The notes under the pieces are model-generated. The model was given only the letters and a program-made list of their open reading frames with translations. It ran no database searches and was not told where the DNA came from. A program made the translations under genes and the position numbers. Below, one piece after another: positions 7,982 to 16,169 of a DNA stretch of 19,861 bases. The DNA is from Sporomusaceae bacterium. GTDB lineage: Bacteria > Bacillota_C > Negativicutes > Sporomusales_B > UBA7701. Positions within the stretch are counted from its first letter, which is position 1. Each line of letters starts with the position of its first letter. Location: positions 1-19,861 of the forward strand of contig JALHDI010000050.1 in the NCBI GenBank assembly GCA_022839045.1, written 5' to 3'.

Positions 7982-9505
7982 TTAGAGAGAGGATCTACCC
8001 TCGGCCCTCGATTTTCCGGCTCCCTTGAAACGCGCGTAGACAAGGGGCGTAATGACGAACAGCGCGGTAGCGGCAAGCAGCAGCAGCGAAATCGGCTTGG
8101 TCACGAAAATCAGCGGATTGCCGCCGGAGATGTCGAACGCCTGACGCACGGCCATCTCAAAGCGCGGCGCGAGGATAAAAGCCAGAATCAGGGGCGCCAC
8201 CGGGTATTTGCTCATATGGAAAAAGTAAGCGATAACGCCTGTCACCAGCATCAGCCAGACGTCGAACATACTGTTGTTGACGCTGAAAGCGCCGACGATG
8301 CAAACTACCATCACCAGGGGAATCATCACCGCCACAGGCATCCTCAGCAGCTTCATTAAAAAAGGGATGGCCATAAAGCCGACGACGATACAGATCAGGT
8401 TGCCGATATACATCGACGCGATCAATCCCCATACAAAATCGGCGTTCTCCTTGAAAAGCAGCGGTCCCGGCCTCAAGCCCCACATCATCAGGCCGCCCAT
8501 TAAAACAGCCGATGTGGCCGAACCTGGAATACCGAGGGAAAGCAGCGGCCCGAACGAAGCTGCCGCGGCGGCGTTGTCCGCCGATTCGGCGGCCGCCACT
8601 CCTTCCATGGCGCCCTTGCCCATATTCTCGGCGTTCCTGCCGATTCGCTTTTCCAGTACGTACGACAGAAACGACGCTGTCGTGGCTCCCGCTCCGGGCA
8701 GCACGCCGACAAAATTGCCCAAGACGCCGCCCCGGCAAATCACCGGAAAAATCCGTTTGATATCAGCCCAGTTAAGCAGGCTTTCCCGGATCGTCAGCCG
8801 CTTGCCGATGAAAGCCACCGACTCATCCTTGGCCGTCATCAGCACCATAATCTGCGCAAAACCGAACATGCCGATGATCAGCGGGATAAAATTTACCCCG
8901 CTCAGCAGGTTGATCGACCCGAAAGTGAACCTTTGCTGGCCCAGCGACACATCGACCCCGATACAGGCGACCAGAATGCCGATGCCTGTCGCGACGAGCC
9001 CCTTCAGAGGATTGTCGCCCAGCATCCAGCCGATCGAAGTCAGTGCCAGCAAGATCAGGGACGCGATCTCCGCCGGGCCGAAGGACAGGCCGATTTCGGC
9101 CAGAGCCGGTCCGATGATCGTAAGCAGCATAATGCCGATCGTCCCGCCCACGAAAGAAGAAAAATTCGAAGTGAATAGCGCTTTCCCAGCTTTGCCTTGG
9201 GCGGTCAGCTTGTAGCCGTCCAGCGAACTTATTACCGCCGGCGAATCGCCCGGAACGTTGATCAGGATGGCGCTGTACGAACCCCCGTACATATTGCCGT
9301 AATAGATGGCGGCGAGAAAAATTATCCCGGTAGTGGGGTCGAGCTTGAAGGTCAGCGGCAGGAGGAGGGAAACACCCGTCAAGGCGCCCACCCCCGGCAT
9401 CGCCCCGATCAATATGCCGAGAGCGCCCCCGGCCAACGCCGCCAACAGATTCTGGACGGTGAGCGCGACACTGAACCCCTGTAGCAGCAATGCGAAATTT
9501 TCCAT
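7982..9505 (-). CDS. Tripartite tricarboxylate transporter, large membrane subunit (TctA), copy 1
   Basis: This 507-residue hydrophobic protein is the main membrane channel of a TctABC transporter. These systems import a carboxylated solute captured by a TctC lipoprotein, driven by an ion gradient. Family motifs are visible: GILIGAMPGVGALTGVS near residue 30, AIYYGNMYGGSYSAILIN followed by VPGDSPAVISSLDGY, then GVLPGAGATTASFLSY and LLSLGIPGSATSAVLMGG. About ten to twelve membrane segments are evident. The ATG at 9505 has GGGGGAG eight bases upstream, directly after the tctB stop (14-base gap). It is the last gene of the long operon. It is clearly different in sequence from the second TctA in this window, so the two are not a recent duplication. 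Confidence 0.95.
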   Translation of the reverse strand: MENFALLLQGFSVALTVQNLLAALAGGALGILIGAMPGVGALTGVSLLLPLTFKLDPTTGIIFLAAIYYGNMYGGSYSAILINVPGDSPAVISSLDGYKLTAQGKAGKALFTSNFSSFVGGTIGIMLLTIIGPALAEIGLSFGPAEIASLILLALTSIGWMLGDNPLKGLVATGIGILVACIGVDVSLGQQRFTFGSINLLSGVNFIPLIIGMFGFAQIMVLMTAKDESVAFIGKRLTIRESLLNWADIKRIFPVICRGGVLGNFVGVLPGAGATTASFLSYVLEKRIGRNAENMGKGAMEGVAAAESADNAAAAASFGPLLSLGIPGSATSAVLMGGLMMWGLRPGPLLFKENADFVWGLIASMYIGNLICIVVGFMAIPFLMKLLRMPVAVMIPLVMVVCIVGAFSVNNSMFDVWLMLVTGVIAYFFHMSKYPVAPLILAFILAPRFEMAVRQAFDISGGNPLIFVTKPISLLLLAATALFVITPLVYARFKGAGKSRAEGRSSL

Positions 9506-9519
9506 CAGTCATGCTCCCC

Positions 9520-9942
9520 CTAAACACCAATCATCCCGGCGGGAAGAGGAACATCCAGCCACAGCCCGAACACCAGGAAGATGAACACGGTCATCACGCC
9601 GGCGATAGCCAGGGAGCGGGGCAAGGAATACCTGGCGACGAACTTCAGCCAGCAAAGTACAAACACGAATATCGTCGCCAGCATCCCGAGGACGCTCATC
9701 AGCAGCAGAGCCGCGAAAACAGCGGCCGCCGGCAGGAAACCTTTGATCTCCAATTTGACCGGGGCGGCGGACAACTTTTTTACCAGCACATAAAGGCTCA
9801 GAGCGGCCGTAGCGAGACCGGCGATCACCGGCAGAAAACCTCCGCCCGGGCCGTTATTTTCCCAAAACCCGTACAACGCCCAGCCGCCGTATACCCAGTA
9901 ACAGCTCATCAGGAAGCAGAAAACAGCGATAGTCCTATCCAC
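9520..9942 (-). CDS. Tripartite tricarboxylate transporter, small membrane subunit (TctB), copy 1
   Basis: This 140-residue protein has about four membrane segments, starting near residues 3, 36, 72 and 110. It fits the poorly conserved TctB family in size and layout. Early GPGGGFLPVIAGL corresponds to the usual GPGFFP-like loop of TctB. It begins with GTG at 9942, with AGGGGGG seven bases ahead, and ends 14 bases before tctA. The gene lies between a TctC and a TctA gene, which makes the call firm despite low sequence conservation. No damage is seen. Confidence 0.88.
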   Translation of the reverse strand: MDRTIAVFCFLMSCYWVYGGWALYGFWENNGPGGGFLPVIAGLATAALSLYVLVKKLSAAPVKLEIKGFLPAAAVFAALLLMSVLGMLATIFVFVLCWLKFVARYSLPRSLAIAGVMTVFIFLVFGLWLDVPLPAGMIGV

Positions 9943-9958
9943 TTAAGTCCCCCCTGTC

Positions 9959-9976
9959 GGAGTTATTTTTAACTCC
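9959..9976 (-). repeat. Inverted repeat in the tctC-tctB gap
   Basis: GGAGTTA and TAACTCC form perfect 7-base arms around a four-base loop, 16 bases before the tctB start. With the G/C hairpin at 9988-10006 it fills the tctC-tctB gap. A role in limiting or protecting part of the message is plausible, but inferred. Confidence 0.45.
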
Positions 9977-9987
9977 TGGAGACGGCC

Positions 9988-10006
9988 GGGGGGAAAGCTC
10001 CCCCCC
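9988..10006 (-). repeat. G/C hairpin just after the tctC stop
   Basis: Six or seven G face six C across an AGCTTT-like loop, 17 bases past the tctC stop on the minus strand. No U-run follows. Such a structure after a binding-protein gene can shield the upstream message from 3' exonucleases, so that more binding protein than membrane protein is made. That role is inference. Confidence 0.45.
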
Positions 10007-10022
10007 GCGCCTTGAATCTACG

Positions 10023-11012
10023 TTACTTTACGATCCCCACCGCTTTGATCTGCTCGAACAGCCGTGCCTCTTCCTCCTTGTGATACTTCGCGTAAGTGTC
10101 GGCATCCATAAACGCCGGGGTCAGCATGAACTTATCGCAGTAATCCTTTTTCCACTGCTCGGTTTCGGTCAGCTTCTTGAAGGTATCGGACCAGAACTTT
10201 ACCGCTTCCTTCGGCATATCAGGCGGTCCGAGAACCGAGCGGAACTGCTGGAACGCGACGCCGGGGTAACCGAGCTCGGCAAAAGTAGGCACATCCTTGA
10301 AAATACCGGTCAACCGCTTCTTGGAGAAAGTGGCCAACGGCTTCATTTTCCCTGCCTGCACCTGGGCGACGAACTCGTTCGGGTTAAAAATGCCCACGTC
10401 GATATGGCCGCCGAGAAGAGCCGACAGCGCATCGCCCGAGCTATTGAACACCACCCACTTGAACTTCGTGCCGGTCTCTTTATTGATCAGCCCCCAGCAG
10501 AGGTGATCCTCGCTGCCTACTCCGACGCCGCCGATGGTGATGCTTTCCGGCTTTTCCTTGGAAGCTTTGACAAGGTCGGCGAAATTCTGGTATTTGCTGT
10601 CCGCCCGCACCGCAATCAGCACGTCGTCCATCGCCAGGTTGGCGATCGGCGTGAACATGCCCGCCTTGACTTCGGCCTTATTGACCAGGGCCGACAGGGC
10701 TTGGCCCGAATTCATCGTTATCAGCGTATACTTGTCGCCCTTTTTCGCGAACACGTAGGCGTTGCCGACCGCGCCCGAACCGCCCGGCTTGTTGACGACA
10801 GTAATGGGCTGGTCGACCAGCTTTGTTTTCCCGGCGATATCGGCTATCGTCCGGGCGATGATATCGCTGCCGCCGCCGGCGCTGTAGGAAACGACGAACT
10901 CAATCGGCTTGTCGGGATACTTCGCGGCCGGTTTGGACTGTTGCGAGCCGCACCCGGCGACTAAAGCCACCGTCACGATAACGGCGAGAGCCAGAATCCA
11001 GAACTTTTTCAC
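10023..11012 (-). CDS. TctC-family (Bug) solute-binding lipoprotein, copy 1
   Basis: This is a 329-residue extracytoplasmic receptor. A signal peptide (residues 1-20) ends in the lipobox LVAGC, with Cys21 as the lipidated residue. A short Ser/Lys-rich linker and the mature TctC domain follow. Family marks are YPDKPIEFVVSYSAGGGSD near residues 32-50 and VVNKPGGSGAVGNAY. The YSAGGGSD loop aligns with the usual ligand-loop motif, so carboxylate binding is likely; the ligand is unknown. It starts at GTG 11012 behind GGGAGAGG. It follows the 207-residue orphan by 34 bases and precedes tctB by 80 bases, a gap holding two hairpins. Confidence 0.94.
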   Translation of the reverse strand: MKKFWILALAVIVTVALVAGCGSQQSKPAAKYPDKPIEFVVSYSAGGGSDIIARTIADIAGKTKLVDQPITVVNKPGGSGAVGNAYVFAKKGDKYTLITMNSGQALSALVNKAEVKAGMFTPIANLAMDDVLIAVRADSKYQNFADLVKASKEKPESITIGGVGVGSEDHLCWGLINKETGTKFKWVVFNSSGDALSALLGGHIDVGIFNPNEFVAQVQAGKMKPLATFSKKRLTGIFKDVPTFAELGYPGVAFQQFRSVLGPPDMPKEAVKFWSDTFKKLTETEQWKKDYCDKFMLTPAFMDADTYAKYHKEEEARLFEQIKAVGIVK

Positions 11013-11046
11013 TCCTACCTCTCCCTTCCAATTGTCCTTACCGCGG

Positions 11047-11670
11047 TCAGTCGGCGAATTCCTGGATAAGTTCGGCGGCGCGCTCCGGGTTGAACACCCC
11101 GCAGATGCACGGCTTGGCCAGCATCTCGCCCGCCTTTTCCGGGCTGATTTCCTTCCTCTTCACCCGGCCCGCAAGCTCGAGGACCAGATTGAACGACACC
11201 AGGCCGTGGCCGCACATCGTCGCCACTTCCTGCACCTTCGTCGCGGGCAGTAGCTCCGTTTTGCCCCAGATTCCCAGAGAGTTCACGATCGTGTGCGGCG
11301 TCAGACCCACCTGTTCGCAGCATTCCTCCACCTTGTGCATCAGCCCCGAAACGGTCACGCACAGGCCCAGATCGGCCTCCTTCAGTTCCTTCAGAACGGC
11401 GATCACCTGCTCGCGGCTGCGGAAAACGCCGTGGACCAGCTCGTTCTCGACGATGATGTCCTTCACCCTGTCCACCCCGCCCAGCGAAAAACGGCTGCCG
11501 CCTTTGGAATCGCCGATGTTAACCGGGTTATGGCGGGCGAGGATTTCGAATACCTTATCGAGCTTGGGCTTGCTGCCCTCCGACGTCAGCCCGCTGGAGG
11601 GCATTGCGAAAACGACGAAATCCTGTTCCAGCGATTGAAGGCTTCCCTGACGGTGTAATGTATGTGTCAT
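11047..11670 (-). CDS. Conserved-looking protein of unknown function, cysteine-bearing, 207 residues
   Basis: I do not recognise a named family. The protein is soluble, with no signal peptide or membrane segment. It has an N-terminal HRQGSLQSLEQDFVVFAMPS segment and a HNPVNIGDSKGG segment near residues 47-58. Cysteines are at 104, 117-118 and 153 (CGHG), and a C188-I-C190 pair sits near the end, which could bind a metal or cluster. Its ATG at 11670 is nine bases after the ferredoxin-fusion stop, and its GGAGG overlaps that stop region, so the two are very likely translated as a pair and may work together. It precedes the second transporter set. The well-formed ribosome binding site and GC-rich codon use like its neighbours argue that it is real. 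Confidence 0.85.
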   Translation of the reverse strand: MTHTLHRQGSLQSLEQDFVVFAMPSSGLTSEGSKPKLDKVFEILARHNPVNIGDSKGGSRFSLGGVDRVKDIIVENELVHGVFRSREQVIAVLKELKEADLGLCVTVSGLMHKVEECCEQVGLTPHTIVNSLGIWGKTELLPATKVQEVATMCGHGLVSFNLVLELAGRVKRKEISPEKAGEMLAKPCICGVFNPERAAELIQEFAD

Positions 11671-11679
11671 GATGTCCTC

Positions 11680-12390
11680 CTATTCCACGAGGGGCCGGCC
11701 GAGGCCCACGTTAATCTTCGCGTTCGGGCGGAAATACGTTTTCGCCTCGCGGAGCTTCGCCAGCATCGGCCAGCGGACCTCTATCCCGGCCCGGCAGGCC
11801 ACATCCACGCTGAATACCGTATCAAGCGTCTCGCCCGTCGTGCGGATAACATCGAGCACCGCCAGCAACTCGCTCTCCGGCACGGCGAACTCGATAATCG
11901 CCGACAGCACCTTCTCGCCGCGGATCTCCGGCGGCAGTTCGCCGGTGACGGGATTTATCAGGTTGGTCAGCGGATTCTTCGGCTCGAACTCGACCCCGTA
12001 GCGGGCCAGCGCCATCGACAGCTTCTCCAGGTCCCTGAGCCGCGCTCCGATCCCTGGCCTGCCGATCTCCAGCGCGATGCCCACAAAGCCGCGCTTGAAC
12101 CGCCCGGTGACATCGTTCGTCTTGATTTCCTCCGTCCCGCGGCCGGCCAGGCCCGTCTCCTTGTGGATATTCAGCGGATCGCTATAGATAGCCCGCACGG
12201 CGCGCGGCCACTCCAGCGGCTGCCGCTCGATGGCGTCCACAGGGCAGACGGCCACCCGGCGACAGACGCCGCACTCGACGCACTCGTCGAGAACGATGTC
12301 GGCGGTACCCTCCGCCAGCTTAATCGCGTTCGCCGGGCAATAAGGAAGGCAACTGCCGCAGCCGACACACTTTTCCTTATCAATTATCAC
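11680..12390 (-). CDS. Ferredoxin-type 4Fe-4S protein with unknown C-terminal domain
   Basis: In this 236-residue protein, residues 1-55 are a two-cluster ferredoxin module. The first motif is C8-VG-C11-GS-C14-LPY-C18-P; the second is C37-VE-C40-GV-C43-RRVAV-C49-P, with a wider last spacing. Residues 85-236 form a domain I cannot name, with EEIKTNDVTGRFKRG and GEKVLSAIIEFAVPESE; the latter half has an ACT-like alternating strand/helix look. It starts with GTG at 12390, chosen because GAGGAGG lies eight bases ahead and the first cluster motif follows at once. A cytoplasmic electron-transfer or cluster-dependent role is likely. It sits between the DUF3795-like gene (53-base gap) and the 207-residue orphan (9-base gap). 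Confidence 0.88.
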   Translation of the reverse strand: MIIDKEKCVGCGSCLPYCPANAIKLAEGTADIVLDECVECGVCRRVAVCPVDAIERQPLEWPRAVRAIYSDPLNIHKETGLAGRGTEEIKTNDVTGRFKRGFVGIALEIGRPGIGARLRDLEKLSMALARYGVEFEPKNPLTNLINPVTGELPPEIRGEKVLSAIIEFAVPESELLAVLDVIRTTGETLDTVFSVDVACRAGIEVRWPMLAKLREAKTYFRPNAKINVGLGRPLVE

Positions 12391-12443
12391 GGTTCTTTCC
12401 TCCTCACCGGCGCATGAAGTATCTTCAAGCGCCTCTCGTCCTT

Positions 12444-12902
12444 CTACTTTCGCGGCACCTCGTCCCAGCGGTAATGCCGGCCGCGCTTAGGCGCCCATTC
12501 GTCCAGGCCGTGCTCCCTGATCATCGTCAGGTTATGCTCCAAATCCTCATGATTGGCTTTGAGCGGCGCCAGCAACCCGCACTCCCGGACCGCGGCGCAT
12601 TCCCAGCACCCGGCGTAATTCTTGCCCGCCGCGCATTTCTTCACCGCGCAGCCCGCATTGCCGCCGCCGTCACCGCACTGCTTCCGGCATTCCAGCCCCT
12701 TGATCGCCGTCAGTACGGCGGCGAACGTCGGGTAGCCGGCGAACGCGGCGTTGCCGGTTGCCTTATACGCGGCGTACTTGGCGAAATCCAGTTCCGTCAA
12801 TAAACCTTCCAGTCTGTCCACTGTCGCGAACAGCGCCTTGTTGGCCGGGATGCAGTCCCTGCAGTATAGCCCGCAGCGCGCCGTGTAATTCTTCTCCGTC
12901 AT
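12444..12902 (-). CDS. DUF3795-like cysteine-rich protein
   Basis: The 152-residue protein begins TARCGLYCRDC (C10, C14, C17), the opening motif of DUF3795 proteins. It continues with further cysteines in LECRKQC, NAGCAVKKCAAGK and NYAGCWECAAVREC. DUF3795 members are common in anaerobes and are thought to bind a metal or iron-sulfur cluster, but no reaction is established. Here a longer helical insert separates the first motif from the rest. The ATG at 12902 has GGGAGG seven bases ahead. The gene lies between the amidohydrolase (39-base gap) and the ferredoxin fusion. It is soluble and shows no sign of truncation. Confidence 0.85.
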   Translation of the reverse strand: MTEKNYTARCGLYCRDCIPANKALFATVDRLEGLLTELDFAKYAAYKATGNAAFAGYPTFAAVLTAIKGLECRKQCGDGGGNAGCAVKKCAAGKNYAGCWECAAVRECGLLAPLKANHEDLEHNLTMIREHGLDEWAPKRGRHYRWDEVPRK

Positions 12903-12941
12903 CGTCGGTCCTCCCGCGGCCCCGTCCTGTCGGCATCCCCG

Positions 12942-14108
12942 TCAGGCCGTGCCGCCGCAAACTATTTCTCCCGCCTTCATAACCATCCTGACCTGCGCTA
13001 CTGCACGGATATCCTCCAGGGGGTTGCCGGCCAACGCCACGATATCGGCGGCCTTCCCCGGCGCCAGGCTGCCCACGCGCCGTTCCAGCCCGCAGACCAT
13101 CGCCCCGTGCAGGGTGGCGGCCCGCAACGCCTCCGCCGGTTTCGCTCCGGCGGCGACGATATATTCAAGCTCATGGGCTAGTCTGCCGTGCGCCCCGTCG
13201 GTGCCGACGGCGTACTTCACGCCGCTCGCGACGATGGCGGCCAGCCGTTCCTTCACCTCTTCGCGGCTGCGGCGGAATGCTTCCCGCCGCTGGGCGTCGA
13301 GCGTCGGCTTGTCGGCAAGAAACTCGCCCGGCGTAAGCACCAGCCAGGAGTGTGCCTGTTTGAGCATCGCGATCTCACCGTCGGTTAAGTAATAGCCGTG
13401 CTCGATCGAATCGACGCCCGCCTCCAGGCAGAGTGCGAACCCCGGGCCGCCGATGCAGTGCACCGCCGTTTTCACCCCGGCGCGGCGGGCCTCCTCGGCC
13501 AGCGTCATCACTTCCTCCCGCGACGGGAAACAGGTGATGCGCTCGCCGGTCCGCACCGTCCCGGTAGCGTAGAACTTGATCAGGTCGGCGCCGTTCTTAA
13601 GGTTCTCCCGCACCGCGCACCGCCAGGCCTTCGCGCCGTCGAACGGCAGGCCGACGAACCCGTGGCCATGGCTGGCCCGTATGCCCCTCGTCGCGACAAC
13701 CAGTCGGGGGCCGGCCAGCCTGCCCTCGTCGATCGCCTTGCGGCAGGCCGCGTCGATGAAATGGCGGTCTCCCATGCAGCGTGACGTCGTCACCCCCGAG
13801 CGGAGGTCGTCTGCAAGCGTCCGAACGGCGCGCAGCGTCAGTTCGCTTTCGCTGTCGTTCATCCTGAACAGATAATTGTCCAGGGTTACGTCTAAAGAAA
13901 GATGATTGTGACAATCCACCAGTCCGGGCATTAGGGCGGCGCCGCCGCACTCGACTATTTCGGCGTCGCCGGCCGCGGCCAGCAGTTCGGCCTTTTTGCC
14001 CACTGCGGTGACCAGTCCGCCCTCCGTCAGCACCGCGCCGTCTTTCAGCGGCGGAGCGCCGGCCTCAGCGATCAGCAGCCCGCCGCAGACAAGTTTGCGT
14101 TGTCCCAT
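12942..14108 (-). CDS. Metal-dependent amidohydrolase (imidazolonepropionase/prolidase-like)
   Basis: This 388-residue cytoplasmic amidohydrolase-superfamily enzyme has a full binuclear metal site: H67 and H69 (LVDCHNHLSLD), a bridging K178 likely carboxylated (DLIKFYATG), H217 (TAVHCIGG), H237 (SIEHGYYL) and D304 (VGTDGAHG). The C-terminal beta-sandwich return GSLAPGKAADIVAL is standard. Relatives hydrolyse cyclic amides, Xaa-Pro-type dipeptides or related C-N bonds; the exact substrate cannot be read. I chose MGQRKLVCGG at 14108 because GATGAGGA lies just ahead and this matches the family N-terminus; an in-frame ATG nine bases upstream (14117) is an alternative. It follows tctA copy 2 by 29 bases, suggesting it acts on the imported compound. 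Confidence 0.9.
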   Translation of the reverse strand: MGQRKLVCGGLLIAEAGAPPLKDGAVLTEGGLVTAVGKKAELLAAAGDAEIVECGGAALMPGLVDCHNHLSLDVTLDNYLFRMNDSESELTLRAVRTLADDLRSGVTTSRCMGDRHFIDAACRKAIDEGRLAGPRLVVATRGIRASHGHGFVGLPFDGAKAWRCAVRENLKNGADLIKFYATGTVRTGERITCFPSREEVMTLAEEARRAGVKTAVHCIGGPGFALCLEAGVDSIEHGYYLTDGEIAMLKQAHSWLVLTPGEFLADKPTLDAQRREAFRRSREEVKERLAAIVASGVKYAVGTDGAHGRLAHELEYIVAAGAKPAEALRAATLHGAMVCGLERRVGSLAPGKAADIVALAGNPLEDIRAVAQVRMVMKAGEIVCGGTA

Positions 14109-14137
14109 TATCCTCATCCCTTTTTTATGATCGTCCC

Positions 14138-15631
14138 TTACTCGTTCGCCGCGGCCGCCTTGCGGGACTGGCGCCATTTATTGATGAACGGCCACGACAG
14201 GGAAATTACCCCGAACAGGAAGAACGCCACCGCGATCGGCCGCGTGAAGACCAGCAGAATATTGCCGTGGAACATGATCAGCGACTGCTGCAGCGCCTGT
14301 TCCAGCATCGGCCCCAGGATGAGCCCCAGGGCAACCGGCGACAGGGGCATGTCGTTCTTAACCATCACGTAGCCGATCAGGCCGGAGATGAACATCACCC
14401 ACACATCAAACATCGTCGTGTCGCAGGCATAAGAGCCGATGACCGTCAGCACCACCACCATTGGCGCCAGCGCGCTGCGCGGCGTCTTCACCACCGAGCA
14501 GGCCCCCTTGCAGAACGACAGCCCGATGAAGTACAACAGGATTTGGATGACCATGAAACCGACCAGCATCGTATAGGTGATGTCGACGTGCTTGGTGAAC
14601 AGGTTGGGACCGGGCCGCAGGCCGTGGATATACATGGCGCCGAGGAAGATCGCCGCCGGGGCGCTCCCCGGGATGCTCAGCGTTAAGAGCGGGATGAGCG
14701 AGCCGCCGGTAACGCCGTTGTTGCCCGCCTCCGAAGCGATGATTCCTTCCGGCGAGCCCTTGCCGAACTTCTCCGGCTCCTTCGACGAGCGTTTGGCTTC
14801 GTTATAGCAGATGAACGAGCCGATATCCGGCCCGGCCGCCGGAATGATGCCGATGCAGGTGCCGATGACCGCCGACTTCAGCGCCACCCACCAGTGCTTG
14901 AAAAGCTCGCCCGCCTTGATCCAGATCGAGCCGACGCTCGGGCAAACGGTGTTCTGGGCCCCGCCCTCGATCATCAGGAAAATCTCCGGCAGCGAAAAGA
15001 TGCCGATCAGCACCGGCACCAGCGGCACGCCGCCGATCATCTCATGCACGCCGTAAATATAGCGGGGAAAGCCTTCGATAGGGTCCTGGCCGACCGTCGC
15101 CAGTATCAGGCTCAGGAAGCCCACCAGCACACCCTTGATCATGTTTTCCGCCGTCAGCATGCACACCACGCTCAAGCCGAAGAAGGCCAGCATCATCGTC
15201 TCCGGCGGCCCCACCTTCAGGGCGAAGAGCGCCAGCACCGGCGCGCCGACGAGCAGGGCGATCGAGCTCAGAAAGCCGCCCATCGCCGACCCGAAGGTCG
15301 AGTAGTGGAGCGCCTTGCCGGCTGCACCCTGCTTGGTAAGGTAGTAGCCGTCGAAGGTCGTCGGCATCGACGCCGGCGTCCCCGGTATCCCCAGCAGCAC
15401 GGCCGACACCGACCCGCCGTAGATAGCCCCGCAGTAGATGCCGCTCAGCAGCAGCAGGGCCGCCTGCGGCGTGAGGAAATACGAGACCGGCACGAACACC
15501 GCCACCCCCATGGTGGCCGTGAAGCCGGGGAGAGAGCCGAACAGGATGCCGATCGCCGTGCCGGCGGCGGCGACGGCGAAGTTCATCGGTTCGAAGAAGT
15601 GTGTAAAGCCGATCAGAACATTTTCCCACAT
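14138..15631 (-). CDS. Tripartite tricarboxylate transporter, large membrane subunit (TctA), copy 2
   Basis: The 497-residue polytopic membrane protein carries all TctA signatures: GILFGSLPGFTATMGVAVFVP near residue 28, GIYCGAIYGGSVSAVLLGIPG, TFDGYYLTKQGAAGKAL, IGIIPAAGPDIGSFICY and LLTLSIPGSAPAAIFLGAM. The C-terminal tail is basic (KWRQSRKAAAANE). Its ATG at 15631 is 12 bases after the tctB stop, with GGGGGAT overlapping that stop region. Compared with copy 1 the motifs are conserved but the intervening sequence differs widely, so the two systems probably carry different ligands or were recruited separately. Length is normal for the family. Confidence 0.95.
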   Translation of the reverse strand: MWENVLIGFTHFFEPMNFAVAAAGTAIGILFGSLPGFTATMGVAVFVPVSYFLTPQAALLLLSGIYCGAIYGGSVSAVLLGIPGTPASMPTTFDGYYLTKQGAAGKALHYSTFGSAMGGFLSSIALLVGAPVLALFALKVGPPETMMLAFFGLSVVCMLTAENMIKGVLVGFLSLILATVGQDPIEGFPRYIYGVHEMIGGVPLVPVLIGIFSLPEIFLMIEGGAQNTVCPSVGSIWIKAGELFKHWWVALKSAVIGTCIGIIPAAGPDIGSFICYNEAKRSSKEPEKFGKGSPEGIIASEAGNNGVTGGSLIPLLTLSIPGSAPAAIFLGAMYIHGLRPGPNLFTKHVDITYTMLVGFMVIQILLYFIGLSFCKGACSVVKTPRSALAPMVVVLTVIGSYACDTTMFDVWVMFISGLIGYVMVKNDMPLSPVALGLILGPMLEQALQQSLIMFHGNILLVFTRPIAVAFFLFGVISLSWPFINKWRQSRKAAAANE

Positions 15632-15643
15632 CGTCTTATCCCC

Positions 15644-16129
15644 CTACAGATCCAGGAATTCGAGCAGCATACCGGGGGGCAGCGACACGAATAAAAGGTT
15701 GGTGAACAGAATATACAGAGCCAGGGCGACAATCACCGGGACGGTGAAGAGTATCCGCTTATCCCTCATCCCCAGGTACGCCATGGCCACTATCCCGAAA
15801 ATAATCGTTGCGAGCAGATATCCGAGAAAGTAGATACTCACGATATGCGCGAAGATGATGGCGATCATAACCGCGACCTGCCGGTTGAGCACGAACGGCG
15901 GCCTGTCGCTTCGCCCCCTGGCCTTCATGAACGCCTGCACGAGCAGCGTCAGCGTCAGCGCTATCGCGCACCCCAACAGGATCTTCGGGTAAAACTGCGC
16001 CTTTTCGGGCTGCTCGGCCGCATCCCGCCACAGCTTTATTTCGCCGATAAGTAGTACAAGCGCGATGAGGGCATCCGCAGGCACGATCCGCAATATGGCA
16101 TTAATAGCAATAACCTCCTCCCGGAGCAA
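15644..16129 (-). CDS. Tripartite tricarboxylate transporter, small membrane subunit (TctB), copy 2; start unsure
   Basis: The product has four membrane segments and the TctB layout: a first helix in PADALIALVLLIGEI, a loop with KAQFYPKILLGCA, and late LLFVSLPPGMLLEFLDL. The start is unclear. The longest frame opens with TTG at 16129, but the strong GGGAGGAGG (16114-16122) lies inside it. After that site the in-frame candidates are ATT at 16105 (eight bases away), TTG at 16093 and GTG at 16084, while the nearest ATG (16101) is out of frame. Family comparison suggests the protein begins near LRIVPADAL. Either a rare ATT start, a distant TTG, or a one-base error just after the ATG explains this. 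Position between tctC and tctA copy 2 makes the identity firm. Confidence 0.85.
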   Translation of the reverse strand: MLREEVIAINAILRIVPADALIALVLLIGEIKLWRDAAEQPEKAQFYPKILLGCAIALTLTLLVQAFMKARGRSDRPPFVLNRQVAVMIAIIFAHIVSIYFLGYLLATIIFGIVAMAYLGMRDKRILFTVPVIVALALYILFTNLLFVSLPPGMLLEFLDL

Positions 16130-16142
16130 CCTGCGCGGCCAT

Positions 16143-16169
16143 GCGGGTCCCGGCCCGGCCGGAACCCGC
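16143..16169 (-). repeat. Hairpin in the tctC-tctB gap, copy 2
   Basis: GCGGGTCCCGG (16143-16153) and CCGGAACCCGC (16159-16169) are 11-base inverted arms with one mismatch around a five-base loop, 24 bases past the tctC stop on the minus strand. No U-run follows. It mirrors the hairpins at the other tctC-tctB junction in this operon. Confidence 0.5.

Noticed and set aside
8274..9215. Plus-strand open frame of 313 residues opposite tctA copy 1
   Set aside because: It mirrors the transmembrane coding sequence of tctA and matches no family I recognise; tctA itself is certain.
10080..10964. Plus-strand open frame of 294 residues opposite tctC copy 1
   Set aside because: The opposite strand encodes a complete lipoprotein with signal peptide and family motifs; the antisense frame has none.
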